A DNA stretch of 64,000 bases from Pseudomonas sp. DTU12.3 (GCF_004124275.1 NZ_CP027218.1:3103501-3167500), one strand, 5' to 3'; positions 37,585-46,881 are shown, numbered from the stretch's first letter. Made by a program: numbers and translations. Notes: generated by a model not told the origin, from the letters alone.

Positions 37585-39050
37585 CTGACCGTTCGCTTAT
37601 CCATCTGGCCACTGTGCGCGGCTCGCGCCTGTTGAGTCTGTCGCTGTGCGTGGCGATGCTCAGTGCCTGCGCCGTCGGCCCCGATTACCAGCGCCCGCAG
37701 ACTGCCGAAATCGCCCAGTACAAGGAAGCTCAGGGCTGGCGCCAGGCCAACCCCAGCGATTCGCTGGCTCGCGGCGCCTGGTGGGAGTTGTATGGCGATC
37801 AGCAGCTCAACGGGTTGATCGAGAAACTCAACAGTTCCAACCAGACCGTTGCGCAATCGGAAGCCCAGTTCCGCCAGGCCCAGGCTCTGGTGCGCAGTGC
37901 GCGCGGGGCGTTTTACCCGAATGTCGACCTCAGCGTTGGCAAGACCCGCTCCAGCCAGGGCACCGGCAGCAGCAGTTCGAGCCTGAGCAGTTCTTCCAGC
38001 GGTATTCGTGACACGTACAACGCGCAGTTGGGCGTCAGTTGGGAAGCCGATATCTGGGGCAAATTGCGCCGTGGACTTGAAGCGGATAAAGCCAGTGCGC
38101 AGGCGAGTTTTGCCGATCTGGCAGCCATGCGCCTGAGCCAGCAGTCGGAGCTGGTGCAGAACTACCTGCAATTGCGCGTGATCGATCAGCAGAAACGTCT
38201 GCTCGAAGCCACCGTCGTCGCCTATGAGCGTTCGCTGAAAATGACGCAAAACCAGTACCGCGCCGGTGTTTCCGGGCGTGATGCGGTGGCCCAGGCGCAG
38301 ACGCAGCTGAAAAGCACCCAGGCCGACCTGGTCGATCTGATCTGGCAGCGGGCGCAGTTCGAGAACGCCATTGCCGTGCTCACCGGGCAAGCGCCCGCCG
38401 AGTTCAGCATCGCCGAAACCCAGAACATTCCGAACCTGCCGCAGATTCCGCTGAACCTGCCGTCGCAGTTGCTCGAACGTCGCCCCGACATCGCCTCGGC
38501 CGAGCGTTCGGTGATTGCCGCCAACGCCAATATCGGTGTGGCGAAAGCCGCCTACTACCCGGATCTGTCCCTGAGCCTCAGCGGTGGCTACAGCAGCAGT
38601 ACTTCACAAAACCTGATCAGCTTGCCCAACCGTTTCTGGTCGGTCGGGCCGAAGCTGGACTTGCCGCTGTTCGACGGCGGCATCCGTTCGGCCGAGGTCG
38701 ATCGCACCGAAGCAGTCTACGACCAGACCGTGGCCAAGTATCGCCAGACCGTGCTTGATGGCTTCCGCGAGGTGGAAAACTATCTGGTGCAACTCAAGGT
38801 GTACGAGGACGAAGCCGCGGTGCGCCAGGAAGCGCTGGATGCCGCGCGTGATTCCTTGCGCCTGACCGAAAACCAGTACAAGGCTGGCTTGATTGCCTAC
38901 ATCGACGTGGTGGTGGTGCAAGCCACGGCACTGAGCAACGAGCGCACGGTGCTGAACATATTGCAGAGCCGTTTGATTGCCAGCGTGCAGTTGATTGCGG
39001 CGCTGGGCGGTGGTTGGGATGGACAGCTCGACGTCTCGGATTCCAACTAG
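37581..39050 (+). CDS. opmB: Outer-membrane efflux lipoprotein OpmB
   Basis: A 489-residue TolC-like channel of the NodT group. The signal peptide ends with lipobox LSAC, giving lipidated Cys30, followed by AVGPDYQRP, the typical start of these lipoproteins. Two outer-membrane efflux domains are visible; each has a long coiled stretch (for instance SEAQFRQAQALVRSARGAFY and VDRTEAVYDQTVAKYRQTVL). LLERRPDIASAERSVIAANA is the usual conserved motif. It closes the mux operon and should form the exit duct for MuxABC. Confidence 0.93.
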   Translation: MTDRSLIHLATVRGSRLLSLSLCVAMLSACAVGPDYQRPQTAEIAQYKEAQGWRQANPSDSLARGAWWELYGDQQLNGLIEKLNSSNQTVAQSEAQFRQAQALVRSARGAFYPNVDLSVGKTRSSQGTGSSSSSLSSSSSGIRDTYNAQLGVSWEADIWGKLRRGLEADKASAQASFADLAAMRLSQQSELVQNYLQLRVIDQQKRLLEATVVAYERSLKMTQNQYRAGVSGRDAVAQAQTQLKSTQADLVDLIWQRAQFENAIAVLTGQAPAEFSIAETQNIPNLPQIPLNLPSQLLERRPDIASAERSVIAANANIGVAKAAYYPDLSLSLSGGYSSSTSQNLISLPNRFWSVGPKLDLPLFDGGIRSAEVDRTEAVYDQTVAKYRQTVLDGFREVENYLVQLKVYEDEAAVRQEALDAARDSLRLTENQYKAGLIAYIDVVVVQATALSNERTVLNILQSRLIASVQLIAALGGGWDGQLDVSDSN

Positions 39051-39097
39051 ATACATACCCCAAATACCGTGACAACTCGGTACTGAGCTATTCCCCG

Positions 39098-39194
39098 GTA
39101 GGAGCTGCCGAAGGCTCGGGCCGCGATCGGACGATCTTTTGATCCTGATGTTTAAAAACAAGATCAAAAGATCGCAGCCTGCGGCAGCTCCTAC
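39098..39194. repeat. REP-like palindrome, family B, with an extended left arm
   Basis: Begins GTAGGAGCTGCCGAAGGCTC, continues with the GGGCCGCGATCGGAC segment also seen at 29004, and closes with the standard right arm. It follows opmB by 47 bases. The rest of the gap to 39388 shows nothing else I can name. Confidence 0.88.
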
Positions 39195-39387
39195 AGGGCT
39201 TGATCTGAATTTGGAGTGGGCTGTGAGGGGCGGGCCAGAGCCTTGTAGGACGATCTGACAAGCGTTTCATCGGGTTGATGGCAATTTGCTTACTTTGTCA
39301 GTGCGTTCTGCTGTGCAATCAGTACAATCGCCGCATTTGCCCGACCGAGAACGGACGCAGTACGGTTTGGGAATCACGAGAATTTCC

Positions 39388-41469
39388 ATGCTCATCGGTA
39401 GCTATTCCTTCACCCTGGTGTTCATTTCTTTGTGTGTGGCGATCCTCGCGTCATACACCGCGCTCGACCTCACCGGGCGCATCGCCACTGCCAAGGGCCG
39501 CGCCGTGCATTTCTGGACAGCGGGCGGCGCACTGGCCATGGGTGTCGGCGTCTGGTCGATGCATTTCATCGGCATGCTCGCTTTCAAGCTGCCGATCGAT
39601 CTGGGCTATGACATCACTATCACGGCGCTGTCATTGCTGATTGCGGTGCTGTCCTGCGGGTTTGCCTTGTGGCTGGTCAGCCAGCCGAAACTGCCGATCC
39701 TGCAACTGGCATTCGGCGCCTTGATCATGGGCGCCGGCATCAGTGCCATGCATTACACCGGCATGGCGGCGCTGCGCATGACCCCCGGCATCGACTACGA
39801 TCCGGCGCTGTTCGGCGCCTCGTTGCTGATCGCGGTCGGTGCCTCGGCAGCGGCGCTGTGGATTGCCTTTCGCCTGCGTCAGCATTCGCCGTATGTGCGT
39901 CTGATCCGTGGTGGCGCCGCGATCATCATGGGCATCGCCATTGTCGGCATGCATTACACCGGCATGGCGGCTGCGCAATTTCCCGATGGCAGCTTCTGCG
40001 GCGCAACGCTCAATGGCCTCAAAGGCAACGGCCTCGACAGTCTGGTGCTGATCACCACGCTGGCGGTGTTGTCGATTGCCTTGCTGACGTCGATCCTCGA
40101 CGCGCGGCTGGAAGCGCGTACCGCCGACCTCGCGCATTCCCTGACCGTGGCCAACCGTGAACTCACCCAACTGGCCCTGCATGACCCGCTGACCGGCCTG
40201 CCGAACCGCATGCTGCTCGACGACCGGATCAATCAGGCGATCAAAAAGGTCCATGAGCAGGGCGGTTGCTTTGCCTTGATGTTCATCGATCTCGACGGCT
40301 TCAAACCGGTCAACGATGCGTTCGGCCATCACATGGGCGACCAGTTGTTGCGTGAGGTCGGCTTGCGTCTGCGCGAAGATTTGCGCAGCCAGGACACGCT
40401 GGCGCGCATCGGTGGCGATGAATTCGTGCTGTTGGTGCGCCTGACCGAACCGAATGATGCCCTCGGGCTGGCGGCACGCCAGGTCGGCTTGATCGCGCAG
40501 TCGTTCCATGTCGCGGAACATGACTTGCAGATTTCCGCCAGCGTCGGCATTGCCCTGTACCCGGGCAATGGCCACAACGCTCAGGAGCTGCTGATGAACG
40601 CTGACGCGGCGATGTACCACGCCAAGGGCGGCGGCAAAAACGGTTACAGCTTCTTCGACGCATCGATGAACAACAACGCGCGCAAGCAACTGCAACTGCT
40701 GCAGGATTTGCGTGCGGCGCTGGAACACAGCCAGTTCAGCCTGCATTACCAGCCGAAGTTCGACGCCGCCAATGGCCAACCGGTCGGTGCGGAAGCGCTG
40801 CTACGCTGGGAGCATCCGCTGCACGGCATGTTGATGCCGGACAAATTCATCGATCTGGCCGAGAAAACCGGGCTGATCATTCCCATCGGCGAATGGGTGC
40901 TCAACGAAGCCTGCCGGCAGATGCGCGAGTGGTACGTGCTCGGCTATACCGACTGGCGTATCGCGGTAAATCTGTCGGCGTTGCAGTTCTGCCACACCGG
41001 GCTGGTGCGCAGCGTCGCCAAGGCACTGGCAACGCATCACCTGCCGTCCAACAGCCTGACCCTGGAAATCACTGAAACCACCGCCATGAGCGATGCCGAT
41101 GCGAGCATGACGGTGTTGCAGGAGTTGTCGGACATGGGCGTCGACCTGTCCATCGATGACTTCGGTACCGGGTATTCGAGCCTGATGTACCTCAAGCGCT
41201 TGCCGGCCAACGAGTTGAAGATCGATCGGGGTTTCGTCCGCGATCTGGAACATGACAGTGATGATGCCGCAATTGTTTCGGCGATTGTCGCGTTGGGGCA
41301 GGCGCTGGGTTTGCGCATCGTGGCCGAGGGCGTAGAGACCGGCGTGCAGCAGCAATTCCTGACGCAGTTGGGCTGTGATTCGTTGCAGGGTTATCTGCTC
41401 GGGCATCCGATGCCGGCGGACAAATTCATGCAGGATATTGCGCGCGGTGAGCAGCTGGCGGCGGTCTGA
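39388..41469 (+). CDS. mucR: MHYT-GGDEF-EAL c-di-GMP signalling protein (MucR-like)
   Basis: A 693-residue inner-membrane protein that can make and break cyclic di-GMP. Seven hydrophobic helices form the MHYT sensor, with the motif at residues 58 (MHFIGM), 121 (MHYTGM) and 188 (MHYTGM); the His and Met residues are proposed to bind copper and sense O2, CO or NO. The GGDEF motif is intact at 342-346 (RIGGDEFVLL), so cyclase activity is likely. The EAL domain has E469-A-L and DDFGTGYSS, so phosphodiesterase activity is likely too. The intact GGDEF separates it from NbdA (AGDEF) and fits MucR of P. aeruginosa, which feeds the alginate c-di-GMP pool. ATG 39388 directly precedes the first helix; the ribosome site is weak. 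Confidence 0.9.
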   Translation: MLIGSYSFTLVFISLCVAILASYTALDLTGRIATAKGRAVHFWTAGGALAMGVGVWSMHFIGMLAFKLPIDLGYDITITALSLLIAVLSCGFALWLVSQPKLPILQLAFGALIMGAGISAMHYTGMAALRMTPGIDYDPALFGASLLIAVGASAAALWIAFRLRQHSPYVRLIRGGAAIIMGIAIVGMHYTGMAAAQFPDGSFCGATLNGLKGNGLDSLVLITTLAVLSIALLTSILDARLEARTADLAHSLTVANRELTQLALHDPLTGLPNRMLLDDRINQAIKKVHEQGGCFALMFIDLDGFKPVNDAFGHHMGDQLLREVGLRLREDLRSQDTLARIGGDEFVLLVRLTEPNDALGLAARQVGLIAQSFHVAEHDLQISASVGIALYPGNGHNAQELLMNADAAMYHAKGGGKNGYSFFDASMNNNARKQLQLLQDLRAALEHSQFSLHYQPKFDAANGQPVGAEALLRWEHPLHGMLMPDKFIDLAEKTGLIIPIGEWVLNEACRQMREWYVLGYTDWRIAVNLSALQFCHTGLVRSVAKALATHHLPSNSLTLEITETTAMSDADASMTVLQELSDMGVDLSIDDFGTGYSSLMYLKRLPANELKIDRGFVRDLEHDSDDAAIVSAIVALGQALGLRIVAEGVETGVQQQFLTQLGCDSLQGYLLGHPMPADKFMQDIARGEQLAAV

Positions 41470-41500
41470 CCTCCCGCTGAGCGAAGTTCAGGAAAAACAT

Positions 41501-41599
41501 TGTGGCGAGGGAGCTTGCTCCCGCCAGGTCGCGAAGCGGCCCCTCCTTTGAAGGTTGGGCCGGCTGTGCAGGCCAGCGGGAGTAAGCTCCCTTGCCACA
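41501..41599. repeat. REP-like palindrome, family C
   Basis: Arms TGTGGCGAGGGAGCTTGCTC and near-complement ending TTGCCACA, loop about 55 bases. It lies between two co-directional genes. Confidence 0.85.
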
Positions 41600-41722
41600 A
41601 ATGCACTACAACTTGAAAATTCGGGGTGCCGGTTGAGCCTTTGACAGAGCCCATGCAAAACCCGCCAATGGCGGTTATTCTTCCCCCCGACTGTTACGTG
41701 TGCATTCGGGGGAAAGGCCAGC

Positions 41723-42469
41723 ATGGATAAAGTCATTGTGATCACCGGTGGCGGGCGCGGGATTGGTGCCGCGACGGCGTTGTTGGCTGCCGAGCAGGGC
41801 TATCGGATCTGCATCAACTACCAGCAAGACGAACAGGCCGCGCAAAGCGTGCTCGAACAAGTCCGCGCGCTGGGCGCACAAGCCATCGCCGTACGCGCCG
41901 ATGTCAGCATCGAAGACGAAGTGATCGCGCTGTTCCAGCGGGTCGACAGCGAACTGGGCCGCGTCACCGCACTGGTGAACAACGCCGGCACTGTCGGACA
42001 TAAATCGCGGGTCGATGAAATGTCCGAATTCCGCATCCTCAAAATCATGAAGACCAATGTCCTCGCGCCGATCCTCTGTGCCAAGCACGCGATCCTGCGC
42101 ATGTCGCCCAAACATGGTGGGCAGGGCGGCAGCATCGTCAATGTGTCGTCGGTGGCCTCACGTCTGGGTTCACCCAATGAATACGTCGACTACGCCGCCT
42201 CGAAAGGCGCGCTCGACACCTTCACCATCGGTCTGTCCAAGGAAGTCGCGGGCGAGGGCATTCGCGTCAACGCGGTGCGCCCGGGGTTCATCTACACCGA
42301 TTTCCACGCGTTGAGCGGCGATCCGGATCGGGTCAGCAAGCTTGAATCAGCGATTCCGATGGCCCGTGGGGGGCGGCCGGATGAGGTGGCGGAGGCGATT
42401 GTCTGGTTGTTGTCGGACAAGGCTTCGTATGCGACCGGGACGTTTGTCGATCTGGGTGGCGGGCGTTAA
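41723..42469 (+). CDS. Short-chain dehydrogenase/reductase
   Basis: A 248-residue classical SDR. The cofactor loop TGGGRGIG is at residues 8-15, NNAG at about 88-91, the catalytic Ser in VNVSSVASRLG, and Tyr-x-x-x-Lys in YAASK. The C-terminus (GTFVDLGGGR) is also typical. INYQQDEQAAQ at the end of the second strand lacks an acidic residue, hinting at NADPH preference. The substrate is unknown; similar proteins act on sugars or 3-oxoacyl groups. GGAAAGG precedes ATG 41723. It converges with the MocR-type gene, separated by a REP. Confidence 0.9.
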   Translation: MDKVIVITGGGRGIGAATALLAAEQGYRICINYQQDEQAAQSVLEQVRALGAQAIAVRADVSIEDEVIALFQRVDSELGRVTALVNNAGTVGHKSRVDEMSEFRILKIMKTNVLAPILCAKHAILRMSPKHGGQGGSIVNVSSVASRLGSPNEYVDYAASKGALDTFTIGLSKEVAGEGIRVNAVRPGFIYTDFHALSGDPDRVSKLESAIPMARGGRPDEVAEAIVWLLSDKASYATGTFVDLGGGR

Positions 42470-42500
42470 GTCCAGAGCGTTTCGCTGTCAGGTCGGCCCT

Positions 42501-42577
42501 CTTCGCGAGCAGGCTCGCTCCCACATTGGTTCTGTGTCCGGCACAAATCCAGGGTGGGAGCGAGCCTGCTCGCGAAG
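42501..42577. repeat. REP-like palindrome, family A
   Basis: Arms CTTCGCGAGCAGGCTCGCTC and complement around a 33-base loop. It sits between convergent genes, 31 bases past the SDR stop. Confidence 0.9.
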
Positions 42578-42603
42578 GCAATAGCCCAGACAACACAGGA
42601 CTG

Positions 42604-44013
42604 TCAGAACGACCGCACAATCCGCCCCAACGTCTCCATGGCCTTTTCCGAATCCTCGGTCCATGGGCTGCCGTAATTCAGGCGAATACAATTCCTGAAC
42701 CGCTGCGTCGGCGAGAAAATCGGCCCCGGCGCGATGCTGATGCCTTGCGCCAGTGCCATCTGAAACAACTTCAACGAATCCATCTGTGGCGGTAATTCCA
42801 GCCACAAAAAGTAGCCACCTGCCGGCTGACTGACTCGCGTCTGCGCCGGGAAATAACGCGCGATCGCGGCGAGCATCGCGCTTTGCTGTTCTTCCAGCGC
42901 ATAACGCAGTTTGCGCAGGTGACGGTCATAGCCGCCATGTTGCAGATAATCGGCAATCGCCGCTTGCGCCGGCATCGAGGCGCACAGCGAGGTCATCAGT
43001 TTCAGCCGTTCGATTTTCTGCGCATAACGCCCGGCGGCGACCCAGCCGATGCGGTAGCCGGGGGCGAGGCTTTTGGCGAACGAGCCGCAATGCATCACCA
43101 GGCCTTCGGTGTCAAAAGCCTTGGCCGGTTTCGGTGCCTGTTGGCCGTAATAGAGTTCGGCGTAGACGTCGTCTTCGATCAGCGGCACCTGATGGCGGCG
43201 TAGCAGTTCGACCAGTTCCTGTTTCTTCGCCTCGGGCATGGTCGCGCCCATCGGGTTCTGGAAACTGGTCATGCACCAGCAGGCCTTGATCGGATGGCGT
43301 TCCAGGGTTTGCGCGAGGACGCCAAGGTCGATGCCGTCGCGCGGGTGCACGGGGATTTCCACGGCTTTGAGTTTCAGCCGTTCGAGCACTTGCAGGCTGG
43401 CGTAGAACGCCGGGGCTTCGATGGCCACCAGGTCGCCGGGTTCGGTCACGGCTTGCAGGCACAGGTTCAGCGCTTCGAGGGCGCCGTTGGTGATCAGCAG
43501 TTCTTCCATCGGCAACATCAGCCCGCCGACCATGTAGCGCAGGGCGATCTGTCGGCGCAGTTGCGGGTTGCCCGGCGACATGTCGGTGACGACCATGCGC
43601 GGGTCCATTTCCCGCGCGGCGCTGGCCAGCGAGCGCGACAGGCGTTGCAGCGGGAACAGCGTCGGGCTGGGGAACGCCGAGCCGAACGGTACGGTGTTTG
43701 GGTCCTTGATCGACTCAAGGACAGAGAACACCAATTCGCTGACGTCGACTTCAGTGGAGTCGTTGACGTGGCTGCTGATCACCGGCTCCGAGAACGGGCT
43801 TGGCGCATGGGTGTTGACGAAGTAGCCGGAGCGCGGCCGCGCACGGATCAGGCCGCGACGTTCGAGCAGGTAATAGGCTTGGAACACCGTGGACGGGCTG
43901 ACGCCGTAGGTCTGGCTGGCGTAGCGCACCGAAGGCACGCGCTGGCCGGGGCCAAGCACGCCGGAGCGGATCAGTTCAGCGATGTCGTCGGCGAATTTTT
44001 CGTAGCGTTTCAT
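42604..44013 (-). CDS. MocR-type GntR regulator with aminotransferase-like domain (MpaR-like)
   Basis: A 469-residue regulator. Residues 1-70 form a GntR winged helix (VPSVRYASQTYGVSPSTVFQ, then LLERRGLIRARPRSGYFV). A fold-type I PLP domain follows; the PLP-binding lysine is in CGSFAKSLAPGYRIGW, and MTSFQNPMGATMPEAKK and DDVYAELYYG are the usual motifs. It probably senses an amino compound through PLP. It is divergently placed relative to nothing: the CcoG-like gene lies upstream on the same strand beyond a family D element. In P. aeruginosa the order PA4131 (Fe-S protein)-PA4132 (MpaR, a regulator of PQS and anthranilate genes) next to ccoN4 suggests this is the MpaR counterpart, by memory of the order only. 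Confidence 0.87.
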   Translation of the reverse strand: MKRYEKFADDIAELIRSGVLGPGQRVPSVRYASQTYGVSPSTVFQAYYLLERRGLIRARPRSGYFVNTHAPSPFSEPVISSHVNDSTEVDVSELVFSVLESIKDPNTVPFGSAFPSPTLFPLQRLSRSLASAAREMDPRMVVTDMSPGNPQLRRQIALRYMVGGLMLPMEELLITNGALEALNLCLQAVTEPGDLVAIEAPAFYASLQVLERLKLKAVEIPVHPRDGIDLGVLAQTLERHPIKACWCMTSFQNPMGATMPEAKKQELVELLRRHQVPLIEDDVYAELYYGQQAPKPAKAFDTEGLVMHCGSFAKSLAPGYRIGWVAAGRYAQKIERLKLMTSLCASMPAQAAIADYLQHGGYDRHLRKLRYALEEQQSAMLAAIARYFPAQTRVSQPAGGYFLWLELPPQMDSLKLFQMALAQGISIAPGPIFSPTQRFRNCIRLNYGSPWTEDSEKAMETLGRIVRSF

Positions 44014-44057
44014 CGAGGAGCCTTGGTGCTGGTTGATTGTGGGTGTCAGGTAAAAAG

Positions 44058-44271
44058 CCCCTCACCCTAGCCCTCTCCCGGAGGGAGAGGGGACTGATTG
44101 CGGGATGCTTGTGAACTACACCGACCTGACAGTACTTTGCTGAATCCATAATCGATTCGGCCGGAAAGTGCTTTGGCGAATCCATAATCAACTCGGTCTG
44201 TCAGGTCGATGTATAGCGACAGACACCTCGGTCGGCCCCCTCTACCCCTGGGAGAGGGCTGGGGTGAGGGG
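44058..44271. repeat. Long palindromic repeat, family D
   Basis: The left end reads CCCCTCACCCTAGCCCTCTC and the right end GGAGAGGGCTGGGGTGAGGG. The interior holds AGGTCGATGTA and CTCGGTC, as in the copy at 3885, plus two partly matching direct repeats of about 20 bases with the core GAATCCATAATC (near 44141 and 44179). Confidence 0.82.
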
Positions 44272-44287
44272 AAAGGATTCTAACGGC

Positions 44288-45718
44288 TCAGCGATTCATC
44301 GGCGCCACAAACCTGCTCTTCGCCACGCTGTAGATGTCTGGTTCATCGCTGTCGGCAATCTTGAAACTCAAGGTCTGCGAGCTGCTGCTCGGGCGCTCGG
44401 TGGTCATCGCCACCGACACTGGTACGTCGACAATTTCGCCCGGCGCCAGGCTCAGTTCGGTCTTGCCTTGCAACTGGAAGCCTTCAGCGTCAACCAGACT
44501 CAAGTTGTAATCCTGGCGTTGTTGGGTCTTGTTGATGACTTTCAGGCTATAGATGTTCTCGATCTGGCCCTGACCGTTCTCACGGAATAACCCGCGATCC
44601 TTGGTCACGTCCAGCGAGACCATTGGCCGTTCAACCAGCGCCAACGCGAGTGCACCGATCATCGCCAGCAGCACCACGGTGTAGCCGATCAATCGTGGCC
44701 GCAGCAGGTGCGTCTTGCCACCCTGCAATTCGCGCTCGGAGCTGTAGCGGATCAAGCCGCGCGGGTAGTTCATTTTGTCCATGATCGAATCGCAGGCGTC
44801 GATGCACGCGGCGCAACCGATGCATTCCATCTGCAAGCCGTCGCGGATGTCGATGCCGGTCGGGCAGACCTGCACGCACAGATGGCAATCGATGCAATCG
44901 CCGAGGCCGGCTTCGAGCGGTTTTACATCACGTTTGCGCGGGCCACGGTTTTCACCCCGGGCGACGTCGTAGGAAATCGCCAGAGTGTCCTTGTCGAACA
45001 TCACGCTCTGGAAGCGCGCATACGGGCACATGTGCATGCACACCGCTTCGCGCAGCCAGCCGGCGTTGATGTAAGTGGCGGCGGTGAAGAACAGCACCCA
45101 GAACAGGCTGACGCCGCCGATTTGCAAGGTCAGCAACTCTTCGGTCAGTGGCCGGATCGGTGTGAAGTAGCCGACGAAGGTCAGGCCGGTCAGCACGCTG
45201 ATCGCCAGCCACAGCGTGTGCTTGGCCGCACGCCGCGCCAGTTTGTTGAGGCCCCACGGCGCCGCTTGCAGTTTGATCCGCTGGTTGCGTTCGCCTTCGG
45301 TGATCTTCTCGCACCACATGAAAATCCACGTCCACGAACTCTGCGGGCAGGTGTAGCCGCACCAGACCCGGCCAGCGAACACGGTGATGGCGAACAGGCC
45401 GAACGCGGCAATGATCAGCAGGGCCGAGAGCAGAATGAAATCCTGTGGCCAGAAGGTCGCGCCAAAGATGTGGAATTTGCTTTCGGAAAGGTCCCAGAGC
45501 ACCGCCTGGCGTCCACCCCAGTTCAGCCACACGGTGCCGAAAAACAGCATAAACAGAAATCCCGCACCGCTCATGCGCAGCGTGCGAAACAGGCCGGTGA
45601 AGCTGCGGGTGTGAATTTGATTGTCGCTGGATTTGGCCGTCGCCTTCATTGGGCGTGCGGGCACACTTTTTATCGTGGGAGATGCTTCTACGGTTCGGAC
45701 GGGGATTTGTTCGCTCAT
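44288..45718 (-). CDS. CcoG/RdxA-type membrane Fe-S protein
   Basis: A 476-residue polytopic protein of the CcoG (FixG/RdxA) family. Membrane helices near residues 45-65, 90-110, 165-185, 205-225 and 345-365 surround Cys motifs: WCGYTCPQ, then a two-cluster ferredoxin domain CIDCHLCVQVCP and CIGCAACIDACDS, each with four Cys for a [4Fe-4S] centre. The C-terminal third is an Ig-like periplasmic domain. CcoG proteins reduce copper for insertion into cbb3 oxidase. No ccoNOP operon is adjacent; it may serve the orphan CcoN at 4300. ATG 45718 is chosen, since the 8-residue extension starting at 45742 lacks a ribosome site. Confidence 0.88.
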   Translation of the reverse strand: MSEQIPVRTVEASPTIKSVPARPMKATAKSSDNQIHTRSFTGLFRTLRMSGAGFLFMLFFGTVWLNWGGRQAVLWDLSESKFHIFGATFWPQDFILLSALLIIAAFGLFAITVFAGRVWCGYTCPQSSWTWIFMWCEKITEGERNQRIKLQAAPWGLNKLARRAAKHTLWLAISVLTGLTFVGYFTPIRPLTEELLTLQIGGVSLFWVLFFTAATYINAGWLREAVCMHMCPYARFQSVMFDKDTLAISYDVARGENRGPRKRDVKPLEAGLGDCIDCHLCVQVCPTGIDIRDGLQMECIGCAACIDACDSIMDKMNYPRGLIRYSSERELQGGKTHLLRPRLIGYTVVLLAMIGALALALVERPMVSLDVTKDRGLFRENGQGQIENIYSLKVINKTQQRQDYNLSLVDAEGFQLQGKTELSLAPGEIVDVPVSVAMTTERPSSSSQTLSFKIADSDEPDIYSVAKSRFVAPMNR

Positions 45719-45913
45719 GGTTATTCGCTCATCAGCCTCCATCAGGCCAGAGCACTATGAGCGTCGATCTGTTTGCATAACAGACTCAGGTATTTCAATA
45801 AAAAGCGTATCAGATGGGCTTTTGCGCAGCGCCTGCGACAACTTGAAGCAGCCCGCAGGCACGGGCGCAAACGCCTATCGCAGGCGTTTGCGCGGGGTGT
45901 TGACCAAGGTCAG

Positions 45914-46162
45914 TCAAATCACCGAATCACTCTCGTCAGCCTTCAGGTGTTTGCGACCGTCCTTCGCGCCAGCAACGGTCAAGGCGTCGGCTTCGGATTC
46001 GGTGATGTAAACGCGCCGACCTTCTATTTCCACGAACGACATGGATTTTTCGCTATCGGTGCGGATTTCCAGGGTGTCGCAGATGCGAATTTCCTCGCCA
46101 TGTTCGACAGTGAAAAAACACACTTTCTGTTCGGGATTGCTTTCATCGACTCGAAGGGGCAT
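45914..46162 (-). CDS. Small conserved protein, 82 aa (possibly DUF3203)
   Basis: A small acidic, probably cytosolic protein. It has a compact beta-rich sequence (VCFFTVEHGEEIRICDTLEI, FVEIEGRRVYITESEADAL) and a charged tail with KHLKADESDS. It resembles the small Pseudomonas family DUF3203 as I remember it, which has no known function. AAAGGA precedes ATG 46162. It lies alone between the CcoG-like gene and the divergent MgtC-like gene. The 170 bases between its stop and the CcoG-like start region hold no other feature I can identify. Confidence 0.65.
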   Translation of the reverse strand: MPLRVDESNPEQKVCFFTVEHGEEIRICDTLEIRTDSEKSMSFVEIEGRRVYITESEADALTVAGAKDGRKHLKADESDSVI

Positions 46163-46285
46163 GGGGCAGTCCTTTTTTCAGGGAGGTCTGCAAGGTTAGG
46201 GCACGCGCTGCGCCGATCGTTCTGCGCAACTGATTAATGGTCGCCGCTGTCCATCATCTATCGAGCCAATAACAAGGACTGCACG

Positions 46286-46792
46286 ATGAACGCGTGGTGG
46301 CATGAAGTGTGGGAAACCCTGCAAGTGGAATTCGCCGACATTGGCGATGCTTCGCAACTGACGCGGATTACCGTGCGGCTGTTGATGGCAGCGGTGCTTG
46401 GCGGGATTCTCGGGTTCGAACGCGAGCACAAGGGCAAGGCTGCCGGGGTGCGCACCCACATGTTGGTGGCGCTTGGCGCTGCGTTGTTTGTGCTGGTGCC
46501 GCAAACGTCAGGGGCAGAGTCCGATGCGATGAGTCGGGTGCTGCAGGGGGTGATCGCCGGGATCGGTTTTCTTGGCGCCGGGACGATCCTGAAAAATCAT
46601 GAGGGTGATGAAGGTCACGTCAAAGGCCTGACCACGGCGGCCGGACTGTGGATGACGGCGGCTATTGGTGTCGCGGCGGGATTGGGCAAGGAAGCGACCG
46701 CGTTGCTCAGTACCTTGCTGGCGTTGGCCATCTTCAGCGTGATGCCGCGCATCGTCCGCCTGTTCGAAAAAGATGATCAGAAACACCTGTAA
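46286..46792 (+). CDS. MgtC/SapB-family membrane protein
   Basis: A 168-residue inner-membrane protein with about four to five helices (LLMAAVLGGILGF, MLVALGAALFVLV, VLQGVIAGIGFLGAGTIL, LWMTAAIGVAAGLG, LLSTLLALAIFSVM). The family signature GGILGFEREHKGKAAGVRTH, with its Arg/Glu/Arg-His pattern, and GIGFLGAGTIL are intact. MgtC proteins help survival in low Mg2+ and inside hosts, partly by restraining the F-type ATPase; this shorter SapB-like form lacks the C-terminal ACT-like domain of Salmonella MgtC. AAGGACTG precedes ATG 46286. Confidence 0.88.
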   Translation: MNAWWHEVWETLQVEFADIGDASQLTRITVRLLMAAVLGGILGFEREHKGKAAGVRTHMLVALGAALFVLVPQTSGAESDAMSRVLQGVIAGIGFLGAGTILKNHEGDEGHVKGLTTAAGLWMTAAIGVAAGLGKEATALLSTLLALAIFSVMPRIVRLFEKDDQKHL

Positions 46793-46810
46793 CCACCAAC
46801 GAATATCCCC

Positions 46811-46844
46811 TGTAGGAGCTGCCGCAGGCTGCGATCTTTTGATT
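46811..46844. repeat. Solo left arm of a family B REP
   Basis: Reads TGTAGGAGCTGCCGCAGGCT and continues with GCGATCTTTTGAT, with no right arm. A different hairpin begins 6 bases later, as if the second half had been replaced. Confidence 0.8.
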
Positions 46845-46850
46845 TTGTCT

Positions 46851-46881
46851 GATCGTTCCCACGCTCTGCGTGGGAACGATC
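46851..46881. repeat. Perfect 13-bp hairpin between convergent genes
   Basis: Stem GATCGTTCCCACG and its complement around a five-base loop (CTCTG). It lies between the ends of the MgtC-like gene and the proline-rich small gene and may terminate transcription of either, although no T-run follows. Confidence 0.85.
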
